From assembly GCF_001262605.1 (NCBI RefSeq), contig NZ_LGTC01000001.1, positions 744,001-808,000 on the forward strand: DNA of 64,000 nucleotides. Reading direction: 5' to 3'. Source of the stretch: Pseudobacteroides cellulosolvens ATCC 35603 = DSM 2933 (GTDB lineage Bacteria > Bacillota > Clostridia > Acetivibrionales > DSM-2933). Shown here one piece after another: positions 49,738 to 60,875 of this stretch (position 1 is its first letter; every line of letters begins with the position of its first letter). Under the pieces are notes generated by a model that saw only the letters and a list, made by a program, of their open reading frames with translations, made no database searches and was not told the DNA's origin. The translations under genes were made by a program, and so were the position numbers.

Positions 49738-49876
49738 AATATGGAGAAAATCATTTTAGTATGAAATCATTATTTTGCCCCCTTGTAAACATTGTTAAAT
49801 TAATGTATTATTTAAATTCATATGGGTTATATTTCTAATGAATTAAATTTTACAGAGATTTAAGAAAAGGAAAAGT

Positions 49877-50902
49877 ATGAAGGTTACAGACTTTTATTAT
49901 GATTTACCGGAAGAATTGATTGCACAGGAGCCTGTTTTAAACAGAGATATGTCAAGGTTGATGGTTCTTCACAAAGATTCCGGCAATATTGAACATAAAA
50001 TATTTAAAGATGTTAAGGATTATTTAAAAGAAGGCGACTGCCTTGTATTAAATGATACCAGGGTTATTCCTGCCAGACTTTACGGTGAAAAGGAAGGAAC
50101 AGGATCAAAAATAGAGTTTGTCCTTTTAAAGAGGATTAACGGTGATGTCTGGGAGGTTATTTTAAAGCCAGGAAGAAAAGCCAAGGTAGGAAGCAGATTC
50201 AGCTTTGGTGAAGGTATTTTAAGGGCTGAAGTAATAGAAATTGTTGAAGAGGGAAATAGATTAGTAAGATTTGAATACGATGGAATTTTTGAGCATATAT
50301 TAGACAAGGTAGGCCTTATGCCTTTGCCGCCTTATATTACAAAGAGGCTTACGGATAAAGAGCGTTATCAGACTGTATATTCCAAAAATAAAGGCTCTGC
50401 AGCAGCACCTACAGCCGGTTTGCATTTTACCAGAGAGTTGATACAGCAAATAACAGAAATGGGAGTTAACATTGTATATGTTACTCTTCACGTTGGATTA
50501 GGAACATTCAGACCTGTCAAGGTTGAAAATATTACTGAGCATCATATGCATTCCGAGTTTTATACCATTAGTGAGGATACCTGCAGTGTGATAAACAATA
50601 CCAGGGAAAAAGGCAAGAATGTAATAGCTGTTGGTACAACCAGTGTGAGGGTCCTAGAGACAGTTGGAGATTCAGCAGGAAAGGTATCGCCTGGAAGCGG
50701 CAATACCAATATTTTTATCTATCCCGGTTATAAGTTTAAAGTTGTTGATAAAATAATTACAAATTTCCATCTTCCGGAATCAACTCTGATTATGCTTATC
50801 AGTGCTTTTGCAGGCAAAGAAAAGGTTTTAAATGCATATAACGAAGCAATAAAGGAAAAATACAGGTTTTTCAGCTTTGGTGATGCTATGATTATTATAT
50901 AA
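49877..50902 (+). CDS. queA: S-adenosylmethionine:tRNA ribosyltransferase-isomerase
   Basis: 341-aa enzyme making epoxyqueuosine by transferring the ribosyl part of SAM to preQ1 on tRNA. Family blocks: [49 protein letters not shown] and [10 protein letters not shown]. It is followed 88 bases later by tgt, the preceding enzyme of the pathway. Confidence 0.97.
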   Translation: MKVTDFYYDLPEELIAQEPVLNRDMSRLMVLHKDSGNIEHKIFKDVKDYLKEGDCLVLNDTRVIPARLYGEKEGTGSKIEFVLLKRINGDVWEVILKPGRKAKVGSRFSFGEGILRAEVIEIVEEGNRLVRFEYDGIFEHILDKVGLMPLPPYITKRLTDKERYQTVYSKNKGSAAAPTAGLHFTRELIQQITEMGVNIVYVTLHVGLGTFRPVKVENITEHHMHSEFYTISEDTCSVINNTREKGKNVIAVGTTSVRVLETVGDSAGKVSPGSGNTNIFIYPGYKFKVVDKIITNFHLPESTLIMLISAFAGKEKVLNAYNEAIKEKYRFFSFGDAMIII

Positions 50903-50957
50903 AGATTATACTTTAAAGATTATATATTTTATAAATAAAAAATTTTTGGAATGTTAA

Positions 50958-52188
<1,231 letters not shown>

Positions 52189-52221
52189 TAAACACACAAA
52201 ATTTACTTAAGGAGGTTTAAG

Positions 52222-52494
52222 ATGGAAGCGTATTCAAGTTTGATTATGATCATTCCTATGATTGCGGTTTTTTACTTCATGATAATTTTGCCGCAAAAGA
52301 AAAGGGATAAAAAGACAAGAGAAATGCTGAATGCTTTGAACGTGGGAGAAAACATAATTACAATCGGTGGTGTTGTAGGTAAGATAATAAACATTAAGGA
52401 TGATGAACTTACAATTGAAACAAGTATAAAGAGAACAGAGATTGTAATTATGAGATGGGCTGTAAAGGAAGTATTAAAATCAGCTGATATATAA
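52222..52494 (+). CDS. yajC: Preprotein translocase subunit YajC
   Basis: 90-aa single-span membrane protein (IIMIPMIAVFYFMIILPQKKRDKK) with a cytosolic tail GENIITIGGVVGKIINIKDDELTIET, the family pattern. It associates with SecDF-YidC. AAGGAGG precedes the ATG. secD and secF lie 4 kb downstream, separated here by the SCIFF genes. Confidence 0.95.
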   Translation: MEAYSSLIMIIPMIAVFYFMIILPQKKRDKKTREMLNALNVGENIITIGGVVGKIINIKDDELTIETSIKRTEIVIMRWAVKEVLKSADI

Positions 52495-52622
52495 GAAAAT
52501 CAAAAAGTCTGTATCTCATGTACATTTAAAAAACAGTTCTAATATAATGTGCTTTCAAATAAATTATTATATAAGAGTAAACAAATGGAACTTTTTATAT
52601 ATAAAACATTTGGAGGTATATT

Positions 52623-53060
52623 ATGTCGAGGATTAACAGACAGAACATCAAGGAAGCTTTAAACGATCACATGACTTTAGTGTCAATAATAAAGGGTATT
52701 GTAATTTCATTTTTAATAACGATACCTTTTTTTGCTGCCTTTTCGTTAGCACTAACCTATACTGATTTTCCGGAAAAGTATATCTCATCTTCGGTAATTA
52801 TAACTACAGTGATAAGTATAGTAGTTGCCGGATCAACTGCAACAAGCAGGATTAATAAAAAGGGATGGATTAATGGGGCTGCAGTCGGTGCCGTTTATAT
52901 GCTCATACTGTATCTTTTAAGCAGCATTTCATTCAATGATTTTACAATAACAAGGCATGCCGTTACCATGTTTATTATAGGTATTCTTTCCGGTTCTATC
53001 GGTGGAATAGCAGGTGTAAACTTAAAGCACAACAGGAGCAGGAAGAAAGTAAAAGCGTGA
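52623..53060 (+). CDS. TIGR04086 family membrane protein
   Basis: 145-aa protein with four hydrophobic segments (IVISFLITIPFFAAFSLAL, SSVIITTVISIVVAGS, GAAVGAVYMLILYLLSS, MFIIGILSGSIGGIAG) and a basic tail. It matches the clostridial family often found between yajC and the SCIFF genes; the function is unknown. TTTGGAGG precedes the ATG. Confidence 0.8.
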   Translation: MSRINRQNIKEALNDHMTLVSIIKGIVISFLITIPFFAAFSLALTYTDFPEKYISSSVIITTVISIVVAGSTATSRINKKGWINGAAVGAVYMLILYLLSSISFNDFTITRHAVTMFIIGILSGSIGGIAGVNLKHNRSRKKVKA

Positions 53061-53201
53061 TAAATAGCATTAATATTTATTAAGAAATTATGATTACAAG
53101 TTCCTTTATATGCTATAATAGTAATGTTTAGTATAATTGGTTTAAATGCCAATTTTTTTTTATTTACTGATGAAAATCATATTTAATTTGAGGGGGACTT
53201 T

Positions 53202-54569
53202 ATGAGAATAAAATTTAAGGTATTATTGATAATGCTCATTGGAATACTAGCTTTTAATGGTTGCACAAACCAAGCTACTAAAAATAATAATACAAATGCT
53301 GTGGTTGAGAATACACCGGCAGCTGCGGTTGTTAACTCAATTACTAACAAAACCTCAGTTACTGATAAAATCTCGGCTGCCGATAAAGCTTCAGCCATAT
53401 CAACAGAGGGATTTGTAAATACTCCTATTCCAACTTTTTCATTTGATAAAAACAAAATTAAATTAAAGGATTTGTCCTTGCTTGATCCGGTTACCAATAA
53501 AACGATTTATATAGGCATGTCAAGGAAGGAAGTTGAAGAGATTTTCAAAAACTCCAACAAAGTAAATAGGGGCATATCTTTTTGCGTTTATAATGGAATA
53601 GAAGTTCATTACATGAATGATAAGGTTATATCTTTAAAATACGACGATGATAAATGGGATTATAACAGGAGGTTTAAGTTTGTTTACAATATTGATTTGA
53701 AATCCCCAATTAATAATATTACAGACCTGTTGGGAGAGCCGAGTAAAACAATTATACCCACAGAAGATGAGTATTTCGGTGTAGTTAGAGTGTATGCATA
53801 CGAATTAAAGGATGGGTACTTGAAAAAGCTTAAAACCTTACCTTTTTCCCAAAATATGAAGGGGAGAAATTTATACTATATAGAGATAGGCAGGGATGAT
53901 ACGTTAAGGTATGTTAATATAAGGGATTTTGATAGCATTCTTAAATTTTTTACATCATCCAAATCGGTACAGAAAACAGTAAAAGGCGGTAATTTCAATA
54001 GCAATATGATTTTGCCCGCAGAATTAAGCTTTTATGATATCATTACAGACAATAAGGTAAATCTGGAAATGGAAAAGGAAAGGATGGATAAGTTATTAGG
54101 ACAACCAGGTTATGAGAGTAATACTATAGGATATTATTATGAAAAACTGCATGTGGTTACAGATATAAGCGGCAAAAGCAATTGCATGGCTCTTAATACA
54201 TCATCAGATATTACTACTTACAATGAAAGATATATATTTGCCAATGATATCACATTAGGCTGTGATACTAAGAAAATAATTAAGAAGTTGGGAACACCTA
54301 CAATAAAAAATGAAGATAAAGAATATGGGTATGTATTAGGATACGCTTATGAGCTTAAAAACAACAAGTTAGTCAAGCTGAAAAAACATCCGAAAGATGC
54401 AAAGGAACTCACTAAGAGATATTACTTTTTATCATTCTGCTTCGGTGAAAAACAGCTTCCTTCCGGCAAAGCAGCTCTAGTGCTTACCAGTATAATTCTT
54501 TTTGATAATACATCAGAAAAGTGTCAAAGTTTTAACCCTGATTCCATAGATTGGTCATTTTACTTGTGA
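53202..54569 (+). CDS. Hypothetical lipoprotein with internally repeated domain
   Basis: 455 aa with a lipoprotein signal (LIGILAFNGCTNQ, lipid-modified Cys about 23) and a low-complexity Asn/Thr/Ala linker to about 80. Two related halves follow: IYIGMSRKEVEEIF, DLLGEPSKT, VRVYAYELKDGYLKKLK in the first, and ITLGCDTKKIIKKLGTPTI, VLGYAYELKNNKLVKLK in the second. The repeated G-x-T/S-xx-E/K-V/I pattern recalls SmpA/BamE-like folds, but I cannot assign a family. It lies just before the SCIFF peptide gene. Confidence 0.75.
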   Translation: MRIKFKVLLIMLIGILAFNGCTNQATKNNNTNAVVENTPAAAVVNSITNKTSVTDKISAADKASAISTEGFVNTPIPTFSFDKNKIKLKDLSLLDPVTNKTIYIGMSRKEVEEIFKNSNKVNRGISFCVYNGIEVHYMNDKVISLKYDDDKWDYNRRFKFVYNIDLKSPINNITDLLGEPSKTIIPTEDEYFGVVRVYAYELKDGYLKKLKTLPFSQNMKGRNLYYIEIGRDDTLRYVNIRDFDSILKFFTSSKSVQKTVKGGNFNSNMILPAELSFYDIITDNKVNLEMEKERMDKLLGQPGYESNTIGYYYEKLHVVTDISGKSNCMALNTSSDITTYNERYIFANDITLGCDTKKIIKKLGTPTIKNEDKEYGYVLGYAYELKNNKLVKLKKHPKDAKELTKRYYFLSFCFGEKQLPSGKAALVLTSIILFDNTSEKCQSFNPDSIDWSFYL

Positions 54570-54702
54570 GAATTTAATAAAATTAATAGTGTTAGTAATC
54601 TTACCTTTATCACTTTTAATAAAGATTTATAAAAAAAACTTCTCAACAAAATTAAAATATGTTAGAATACTATAGAGTAAAAAAGTCATAGGAGGAATAC
54701 AG

Positions 54703-54843
54703 ATGAAACACATTAAGACGCTAAACGGTTCTAACCTGAAAGACAGTGTTAAAAATGGCGGTTGTGGAGAATGTCAGACATCATGCCAGTCCGCATGCAA
54801 GACATCCTGTACAGTAGCAAATCAAAGCTGCCAGAAGCAATAA
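54703..54843 (+). CDS. scfA: SCIFF ribosomal peptide precursor (six cysteines in forty-five)
   Basis: 46-aa precursor: leader MKHIKTLNGSNLKDSVKNGG, then a core with six cysteines at positions 21, 24, 28, 32, 36 and 43. This is the diagnostic SCIFF pattern, nearly universal in Clostridia. The adjacent radical-SAM maturase forms a thioether between a Cys and a Thr of the core in characterised cases. AGGAGG precedes the ATG. The biological role of mature SCIFF is unknown. Confidence 0.95.
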   Translation: MKHIKTLNGSNLKDSVKNGGCGECQTSCQSACKTSCTVANQSCQKQ

Positions 54844-54947
54844 GAAAAATATAGCTTCCATAAAGGAAGTGGTATTTTAGGTGATTCTAAGTACATAGCA
54901 TGCCGATTATTTAAGATAAGAATGAGTCACATCGGTATGTTCAGTTT

Positions 54948-54986
54948 AAAGTGGAAGGTGATATATTATCTCACTTTCCACTTTTT
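54948..54986 (+). terminator. Terminator-like hairpin between SCIFF and its maturase
   Basis: AAAGTGGAAGGTGA (54948-54961) pairs with TCACTTTCCACTTT (54971-54984) over 14 bp with one G-U pair, then TT. It probably lets the peptide gene be expressed more than the maturase. Confidence 0.7.
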
Positions 54987-55038
54987 GAATGTCTAGATGT
55001 ATTAAAAAGAAGTTGAGGCGGGAGTTGAATTTATTTTT

Positions 55039-56382
55039 ATGATTCACAGGTTTAAAATGTTTGGAACAAATATTGTCGCAGATGTGAACAGCGGGTCTGT
55101 TCATGTTTTTGATGATATATCTTATGATGTACTTGACTATTACAGGGATTTTCCAAAGGAAGAAATTGTGGACAAGCTGTCTTCAAAATATCCAAAGGAA
55201 GCCATTGGGGAAGCCATTTTAGAAATAGATGAACTGTGTAAAAAGGAGCTATTGTTCTGTCCTGATATTTACGAGGAATATATACCTCTATGGGACAAGG
55301 AGCCTGTAGTTAAAGCATTATGCATTCACATTTCACATGACTGCAATTTAAGGTGCAAATATTGCTTTGCTTCCACAGGAGATTTTGGCGGTAAGAGAAC
55401 AATGATGAGCCCTGAAATAGGTAAGAAGGCCATAGACTTCCTGGTTAGAGAATCGGGCAGCAGAAGAAATCTTGAACTGGATTTCTTTGGAGGAGAGCCT
55501 ATGATGAATTTTAATACCATCAAGGAAATAGTCGAGTATGCCAAAAGCATTTCTTCCAAACATAATAAGAATTTCAAATTCACACTTACTACAAATGCTC
55601 TTCTTTTAAAGGAAGAACATAAGGAATTCATCAATAATAATATTCAAAACATAGTTTTAAGTATTGACGGCAGAGAAGAAACCAATGACAGGATGAGATA
55701 CAAAGTTGATGGAAGCGGCTCATACAAGGATATTATCGGCAAGATAAAGGATATGGCTGATTCGAGAAAACAGGAAAACTATTATGTAAGGGGTACCTTT
55801 ACAAGAGAGAATCTTGATTTTTCAAATGATGTTATTCACCTGGCAGATGAGGGCTTTAAGCAGATATCGGTTGAACCGGTAGTAGCAGCAAAGGGTACCG
55901 GCTATGATATACGTGAGGAAGACCTTAACACATTATACGACCAGTACGAAAAACTAGCTTATGAATATGTAAAGCGCAGCAAGGAAGGAAATTGGTTTAA
56001 CTTTTTCCATTTCATGATAGATTTGGAACAGGGGCCTTGCATTGCCAAAAGGTTAAGGGGATGCGGCTCAGGACATGAGTACATGTCTATAACTCCTGAG
56101 GGAGATATTTACCCTTGTCACCAGTTTGTGGGAATGGAAGAATTCAAAATGGGTAATGTAAATGATGAATCCACTTTTAAGGATACCCAGAAGAAGTTTA
56201 TGAAATCCAATGTATATACTAAGGAAGATTGTAAAAAGTGCTGGGCTAAGTTTTACTGCAGCGGCGGATGTGCAGCTAATGCATACCAGTTTAACGGTGA
56301 TATCAATCTGCCTTACAGAATTGGATGTGAGCTTGAGAAAAAGAGGGTTGAATGTGCACTTTGGATCAAGACTCAGGTTTAA
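55039..56382 (+). CDS. scfB: SCIFF peptide radical SAM maturase (thioether-forming)
   Basis: 447-aa enzyme. Residues 1-90 resemble the RiPP recognition element that holds the SCIFF leader. The radical-SAM core has CNLRCKYC (Cys102, Cys106, Cys109), GGEPMMN and TTNALLL. The C-terminal SPASM region has several cysteines (CGSGHEYM, DIYPCHQF, CKKCWAKFYCSGGC) for two auxiliary Fe-S clusters. It is the homologue of Clostridium thermocellum CteB and of ScfB proteins. It lies 195 bases after the precursor gene. Confidence 0.96.
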   Translation: MIHRFKMFGTNIVADVNSGSVHVFDDISYDVLDYYRDFPKEEIVDKLSSKYPKEAIGEAILEIDELCKKELLFCPDIYEEYIPLWDKEPVVKALCIHISHDCNLRCKYCFASTGDFGGKRTMMSPEIGKKAIDFLVRESGSRRNLELDFFGGEPMMNFNTIKEIVEYAKSISSKHNKNFKFTLTTNALLLKEEHKEFINNNIQNIVLSIDGREETNDRMRYKVDGSGSYKDIIGKIKDMADSRKQENYYVRGTFTRENLDFSNDVIHLADEGFKQISVEPVVAAKGTGYDIREEDLNTLYDQYEKLAYEYVKRSKEGNWFNFFHFMIDLEQGPCIAKRLRGCGSGHEYMSITPEGDIYPCHQFVGMEEFKMGNVNDESTFKDTQKKFMKSNVYTKEDCKKCWAKFYCSGGCAANAYQFNGDINLPYRIGCELEKKRVECALWIKTQV

Positions 56383-56410
56383 AAAATATATATAAAAGTG
56401 AAGATTAATA

Positions 56411-56448
56411 ACACTTTTCATTTAGTAATTACACTAAATGAAGGGTGT
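56411..56448 (+). terminator. Hairpin after the SCIFF maturase gene
   Basis: ACACTTTTCATTTAGT and ACTAAATGAAGGGTGT pair over 16 bp with two G-U pairs. No T tract of length follows. Confidence 0.6.
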
Positions 56449-56550
56449 ATATGTATAAATATTAATCACTTTTTGTTTGAATTGACAGTTAATATATCCT
56501 AGAAATTTTTGTTAATCCTATAATTACATGGTCGAATAACTCAAAAAGTA

Positions 56551-56580
56551 TTGACGAGAAGGCTTTTAAAATTATATAAT
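56551..56580 (+). promoter_or_regulatory. Sigma-A promoter of secDF
   Basis: TTGACG (56551-56556) and TATAAT (56575-56580) are 18 bases apart. A start here excludes translation from 56551 and supports the secD ATG at 56620. Confidence 0.7.
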
Positions 56581-56619
56581 ATCGTCATGCGGACAAGTTC
56601 AAAAGGGGGAATTTTACAG

Positions 56620-57951
56620 ATGAGAGGTAAGGATGCGGTCAAGTTCTTTACAGTTATAGCTGTAATAGCAATTTTGACCTATTTAGCTTTTGCACCTAAT
56701 GGTACGGAGATTCCTGGAATAGGAACCATACCAAGTGCATACGACATACGTCAGGCTGCAGATTTAAAAGGTGGAATTGATGCAGTGCTTGCTCCAAAGG
56801 ATAAAGATGGAAAAGCTTATGCAGCAAAGAATGATGAACTAAATCAGGCCAAATCAGTTATCGAGCACAGGCTTGATGCAAAAGGTGTAATGGACAGGGT
56901 TGTTACAGTTGACCAAGTCAAAAAAAGAATTACCGTTCAGATTCCTTTGAAAAAAGGTACAACTATCGAAGATCCGGGCAGTACAATAGATGACCTTGGA
57001 AAAATGGCATTGCTTACATTTAGAGAAATAGATGAAACCAAGTCTGCAACTGGTCAGATTGCTCCTGTAAGCGGTGATCCAATATTAGAAGGAAAAAACG
57101 TTAAGAGTGCGAAGTATCAACAGGATCCGCAGGATGGAAGCCATGATGTTGCACTTAAATTAGATGGCGAAGGTACAAAGAAGTTTGCAGAAGCTACTGC
57201 AAGGCTTATAAATAAAAGAATAGGCGTATTTATGGATGACATGCTTTTATCGGCACCAAACGTTAAAGTTGCTATAACTGATGGAGAGTGTGTTATTGAA
57301 GGACAGGATTCTCTTGAAGAAGCGGTAAGACTGGCACAAGACATTCAATCAGGTGCTATGCCATTCAAGCTTGAAGCTGAGAGCACAAGCTCAATAAGCC
57401 CAATCCTTGGATCAAATGCACTTAGTGTTGGTATAACATCAGGTATTGTAGCATTTATTCTTGTTTGTCTGTTTATGCTTATTTTCTACAGGTTACCTGG
57501 AACACTTGCATGTATAGCTCTTTTAGGTCACACTGTTATACAGCTGTTGTTTATATCCTGGTTCAATCTTACAATGTCACTGCCTGGTATTGCAGGTCTT
57601 ATACTTTCAATAGGTATGGGCGTTGACGCCAACGTTATCATATTTGAGAGGGTTAAGGAAGAGCTTAGAAATGGAAAGACTTTACGTTCTGCAATTGATG
57701 TAGGTTTTAAAAGAGCATTCAGTGCAGTTTTAGACAGTAATATAACTACTTTGATTTCAGCCTTTGTACTTCTTTACTTTGGTACAGGGCCGATAAAATC
57801 ATTTGCATATACTCTGATTGTTGGAGTAATTCTTAACTTCCTAACAGCCGTAACTGCTTCAAGAATTATGCTTAAGTCCGTAGCTGGCTTGAATATTGCA
57901 AAGCACAGATGGTTGTACGGTGTGAAAGGAGTGAAAGAACAGAATGGTTGA
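56620..57951 (+). CDS. secD: Protein translocase subunit SecD
   Basis: 443-aa proton-driven accessory of the Sec channel. It has one N-terminal membrane span, an extracytoplasmic P1 domain with DLKGGIDAVL and VIEHRLDAKGV, and five C-terminal spans containing GIVAFILVCLFMLIFYR, LSIGMGVDANVIIFERVKEEL and the final ASRIMLKSV. GGGGGAATTTTACAG precedes the ATG. It overlaps secF by 8 bases. Confidence 0.96.
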   Translation: MRGKDAVKFFTVIAVIAILTYLAFAPNGTEIPGIGTIPSAYDIRQAADLKGGIDAVLAPKDKDGKAYAAKNDELNQAKSVIEHRLDAKGVMDRVVTVDQVKKRITVQIPLKKGTTIEDPGSTIDDLGKMALLTFREIDETKSATGQIAPVSGDPILEGKNVKSAKYQQDPQDGSHDVALKLDGEGTKKFAEATARLINKRIGVFMDDMLLSAPNVKVAITDGECVIEGQDSLEEAVRLAQDIQSGAMPFKLEAESTSSISPILGSNALSVGITSGIVAFILVCLFMLIFYRLPGTLACIALLGHTVIQLLFISWFNLTMSLPGIAGLILSIGMGVDANVIIFERVKEELRNGKTLRSAIDVGFKRAFSAVLDSNITTLISAFVLLYFGTGPIKSFAYTLIVGVILNFLTAVTASRIMLKSVAGLNIAKHRWLYGVKGVKEQNG

Positions 57952-58891
57952 TTTATTTGGTAAAAGATTTTACTTCTTTGGATTATCTATTTTAATAATA
58001 ATAGCAGGTATAGTCGGCTATTTTGTACATGGCGGTTTTAACCTCGATATCCAATTTGAAGGTGGAGCTATTGTATCTTTACAGATGGAAGATAATAAAT
58101 TCGATGCTGGAAAAGCAGCAGAGGAAGTATCTAAGGCAATAAATAAAAAGGTATCTGCTCAAAAGTCTGAAAGGGTTGATCCTAACGGTAAGGGCAGGAT
58201 ATACATGCTGGTATTGAACGTTGCTGAGAAGTCCCAGAGCTTATCAAGCCAGGAAGTTTCAAAGGTGCTTGATGCAGTTAAAGATAATTTCAAGGTTAAG
58301 AAGGATACTCAGCCTGAAATAAGAAATGTATCAGCGTTCATAGGACAGGAATTGTTAAGAAATGCAATGATGGCAGCTGTAATAGTTTGTATACTGATAG
58401 TATTATATCTGTGGTTCAGGTTCAGAACCATGTCAGGACCATCAGCAGGAGTTATGGGTATTGTAGGCCTATTGCATGACGCTGCAGTTATGATTTCGGT
58501 ATACACAATATTCAATATACCTATGAATGAATCCTTTATTGCTGCAATATTGACAATACTTGGTTATTCAATGTGTGATACAATCATTATTTATGACAGA
58601 ATAAGAGAAAATACAAAGCTCCTTAGAAAAGTTCCTATAGCTGAGCTTGTAAATAAGAGTATACTTCAAACACTTGGAAGATCAATTAATACAGTTTTAA
58701 CTGTTTTAATAAGTATTGCTACCGTTTACGGTTTTGCAGTTTACTATCAGATTGAATCAGTACAAGAATTTACATTACCACTCTTAATAGGTATCGCAAG
58801 CGGATGTTATTCATCAATATTCATAGCGAGTCCATTATGGGTAATGTGGAAGCAATATAAGGCTAAACAGCCCACAGTTTCTAAAGCTTAA
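57944..58891 (+). CDS. secF: Protein translocase subunit SecF
   Basis: 315-aa partner of SecD with six predicted spans. Family features are FNLDIQFEGGAIVSL after the first span, and GYSMCDTIIIYDRIREN with the C-terminal TLPLLIGIASGCYSSIFIASPLWV. The start overlaps the secD end, so the two are translationally coupled. Confidence 0.96.
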   Translation: MVDLFGKRFYFFGLSILIIIAGIVGYFVHGGFNLDIQFEGGAIVSLQMEDNKFDAGKAAEEVSKAINKKVSAQKSERVDPNGKGRIYMLVLNVAEKSQSLSSQEVSKVLDAVKDNFKVKKDTQPEIRNVSAFIGQELLRNAMMAAVIVCILIVLYLWFRFRTMSGPSAGVMGIVGLLHDAAVMISVYTIFNIPMNESFIAAILTILGYSMCDTIIIYDRIRENTKLLRKVPIAELVNKSILQTLGRSINTVLTVLISIATVYGFAVYYQIESVQEFTLPLLIGIASGCYSSIFIASPLWVMWKQYKAKQPTVSKA

Positions 58892-58911
58892 TGATTATTA
58901 TTTTTAATTAT

Positions 58912-58941
58912 AAAATGCCGGTCATATGATCGGCATTTTTT
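58912..58941 (+). terminator. Rho-independent terminator after secF
   Basis: AAAATGCCGGTCAT and ATGATCGGCATTTT form a near-perfect palindrome of 28 bases followed by more T. The 242-base gap to panB holds nothing else I can assign. Confidence 0.9.
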
Positions 58942-59183
58942 GATGTTAATCTTTAATTATAGACTTGCCAGCATGAAATATTTGTGTTATTGTAATTATT
59001 ATATTCGGCGGTATCTATATTAAAAGTGTTAATTGAACTGCACGGATAAATAAACATTATTTTTGCAAACTGCTTTGAGCCCTAAGGGACAGAGACAGGT
59101 CAAATTTAAAACTATGCTTTATTTGGCCATTCTGTTTTTTAGGATGGCTTTTATAGTTTGTAGAAATACTTGGGAGACATACT

Positions 59184-60026
59184 ATGAACAACAATTTTAC
59201 TACTAAGGATTTTTTGAAGGCCAAAATGGACGGAAGAAAAATAACAATGCTTACCGCTTATGACTATCCTACCTCCAAGATAATTGACCAAGCTGGTATT
59301 GACTGTATACTGGTAGGAGATTCCCTTGGGATGGTTGTACTTGGCTATGAAGATACAACTAAAGTTACAGTTGAGGATATGATACACCATACAAAAGCCG
59401 TTGTAAGAGGTGCAAAACGTGCTATGGTAGTTAGTGATTTGCCATTTACCTCGTATCACACCGGTGTATATGACAGTGTTAGAAATGCTGCAAGGTTGGT
59501 ATCTGAAGGAGGCTGCAAGGCTGTTAAGCTTGAAGGCGGAGAAGATTTTAAGGATGAAATAAAGGCGATTATTAGGGCTGGTATACCGGTAATGGGACAT
59601 TTAGGGTATACACCTCAGTCTATAAATATATTTGGCGGGCACAAGGTGCAAGGTAAGACCATAGAAGGTGCAAGAAAGCTATTGAAGGATGCATTGGCCC
59701 TCCAGGAGGCAGGAGTGTTTTCAATTGTACTTGAATGTATTCCGATGAGGCTTGCTGCCTTGATAAGTGAGAAACTTAGTATTCCAACCATTGGTATAGG
59801 CTCCGGTGTGGAATGTGATGGGCAGGTAATTGTAATACATGATGCTGTAGGATTATACAGGGATTTTAGCCCCAAACATGTTAAAAAGTACGCTTGTGTA
59901 GGTGATATTATAGAGCAGTCTGCAAAAGACTATATTAATGACGTAACCAATAAGTATTTTCCACAAGCATGCAATTCATATAAGATAGAGGATGAAGTTA
60001 TTGACATATTAAGGGGAGAATTTTAA
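59184..60026 (+). CDS. panB: 3-methyl-2-oxobutanoate hydroxymethyltransferase
   Basis: 280-aa enzyme transferring the formaldehyde unit of methylene-tetrahydrofolate to ketoisovalerate, the first pantothenate step. Family blocks: MLTAYDYPTSK, DCILVGDSLGMVVLGY, GHLGYTPQSINIFGG and ECIPMRLA. It abuts panC with no gap. Confidence 0.97.
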   Translation: MNNNFTTKDFLKAKMDGRKITMLTAYDYPTSKIIDQAGIDCILVGDSLGMVVLGYEDTTKVTVEDMIHHTKAVVRGAKRAMVVSDLPFTSYHTGVYDSVRNAARLVSEGGCKAVKLEGGEDFKDEIKAIIRAGIPVMGHLGYTPQSINIFGGHKVQGKTIEGARKLLKDALALQEAGVFSIVLECIPMRLAALISEKLSIPTIGIGSGVECDGQVIVIHDAVGLYRDFSPKHVKKYACVGDIIEQSAKDYINDVTNKYFPQACNSYKIEDEVIDILRGEF

Positions 60027-60872
60027 ATGAGAGTTATAGAGAAAATAAGCGATTTAAAAGCTATTATAAGGTCACAAAAGTCTTCAGGCAAGACAATTGG
60101 ATTTGTTCCTACAATGGGTTATCTCCATCAGGGGCATATGTCATTGGTTAAAGCATCAAAGGACGAAAACGATTTTACAATCATGAGTATTTTTGTTAAC
60201 CCTACCCAGTTTGGGCCTAATGAAGACTTTGACAAGTATCCGAGAGATATGGCAAGAGACACAAAGATGGCCGAGGCAGCTGGAGTTGATGTGATATTTG
60301 CACCTTTAAAAGATGAAATGTATCCAGCAAGATATAAAACCTATGTTGATGTTGAGGATATTACAAATGTATTATGCGGGAAATCACGTCCCAGTCATTT
60401 TAAAGGGGTAACAACTGTTGTGACAAAGCTTTTTAATATAGTTGAACCGGACAAGGCCTATTTTGGTCAAAAGGATGCTCAGCAAGTCATCGTTTTAAAG
60501 AAGATGGTGAGAGACTTAAATATGAACCTGGAGATAGTAACATGCCCTATAGTAAGAGAAAGCGATGGGCTTGCCATGAGCTCTAGAAATACTTATCTTA
60601 CGCCAGAACAACGCATTGGGGCATTGGTTCTGTCCAAATCACTTTTTGAGGCGGAACAGCTAATAAAAGATGGAGAAAGAGATGCCGCCAAATTAATAGG
60701 GCATATAAGTGAGAGAATATCTGAAGTAAGCTTTGCAGAAATTGATTATATTGAGATTACAGATATAATTAATCTGGAAAAAGTTGATACTATAAATGGA
60801 AAAGTTTTAATTGCGTTAGCTGTAAGGTTTGGTAAGACAAGACTTATAGATAATGTGATTGTGGAGGTGTAA
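60027..60872 (+). CDS. panC: Pantothenate synthetase
   Basis: 281-aa ligase joining pantoate and beta-alanine with ATP. The nucleotidyl-transferase motif PTMGYLHQGHMSLV, the segment IFVNPTQFGPNEDF, GQKDAQQ and the KMSKS-like GLAMSSRN are present. It is the middle gene of the panBCD operon. Confidence 0.97.
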   Translation: MRVIEKISDLKAIIRSQKSSGKTIGFVPTMGYLHQGHMSLVKASKDENDFTIMSIFVNPTQFGPNEDFDKYPRDMARDTKMAEAAGVDVIFAPLKDEMYPARYKTYVDVEDITNVLCGKSRPSHFKGVTTVVTKLFNIVEPDKAYFGQKDAQQVIVLKKMVRDLNMNLEIVTCPIVRESDGLAMSSRNTYLTPEQRIGALVLSKSLFEAEQLIKDGERDAAKLIGHISERISEVSFAEIDYIEITDIINLEKVDTINGKVLIALAVRFGKTRLIDNVIVEV

Positions 60873-60875
60873 AAT

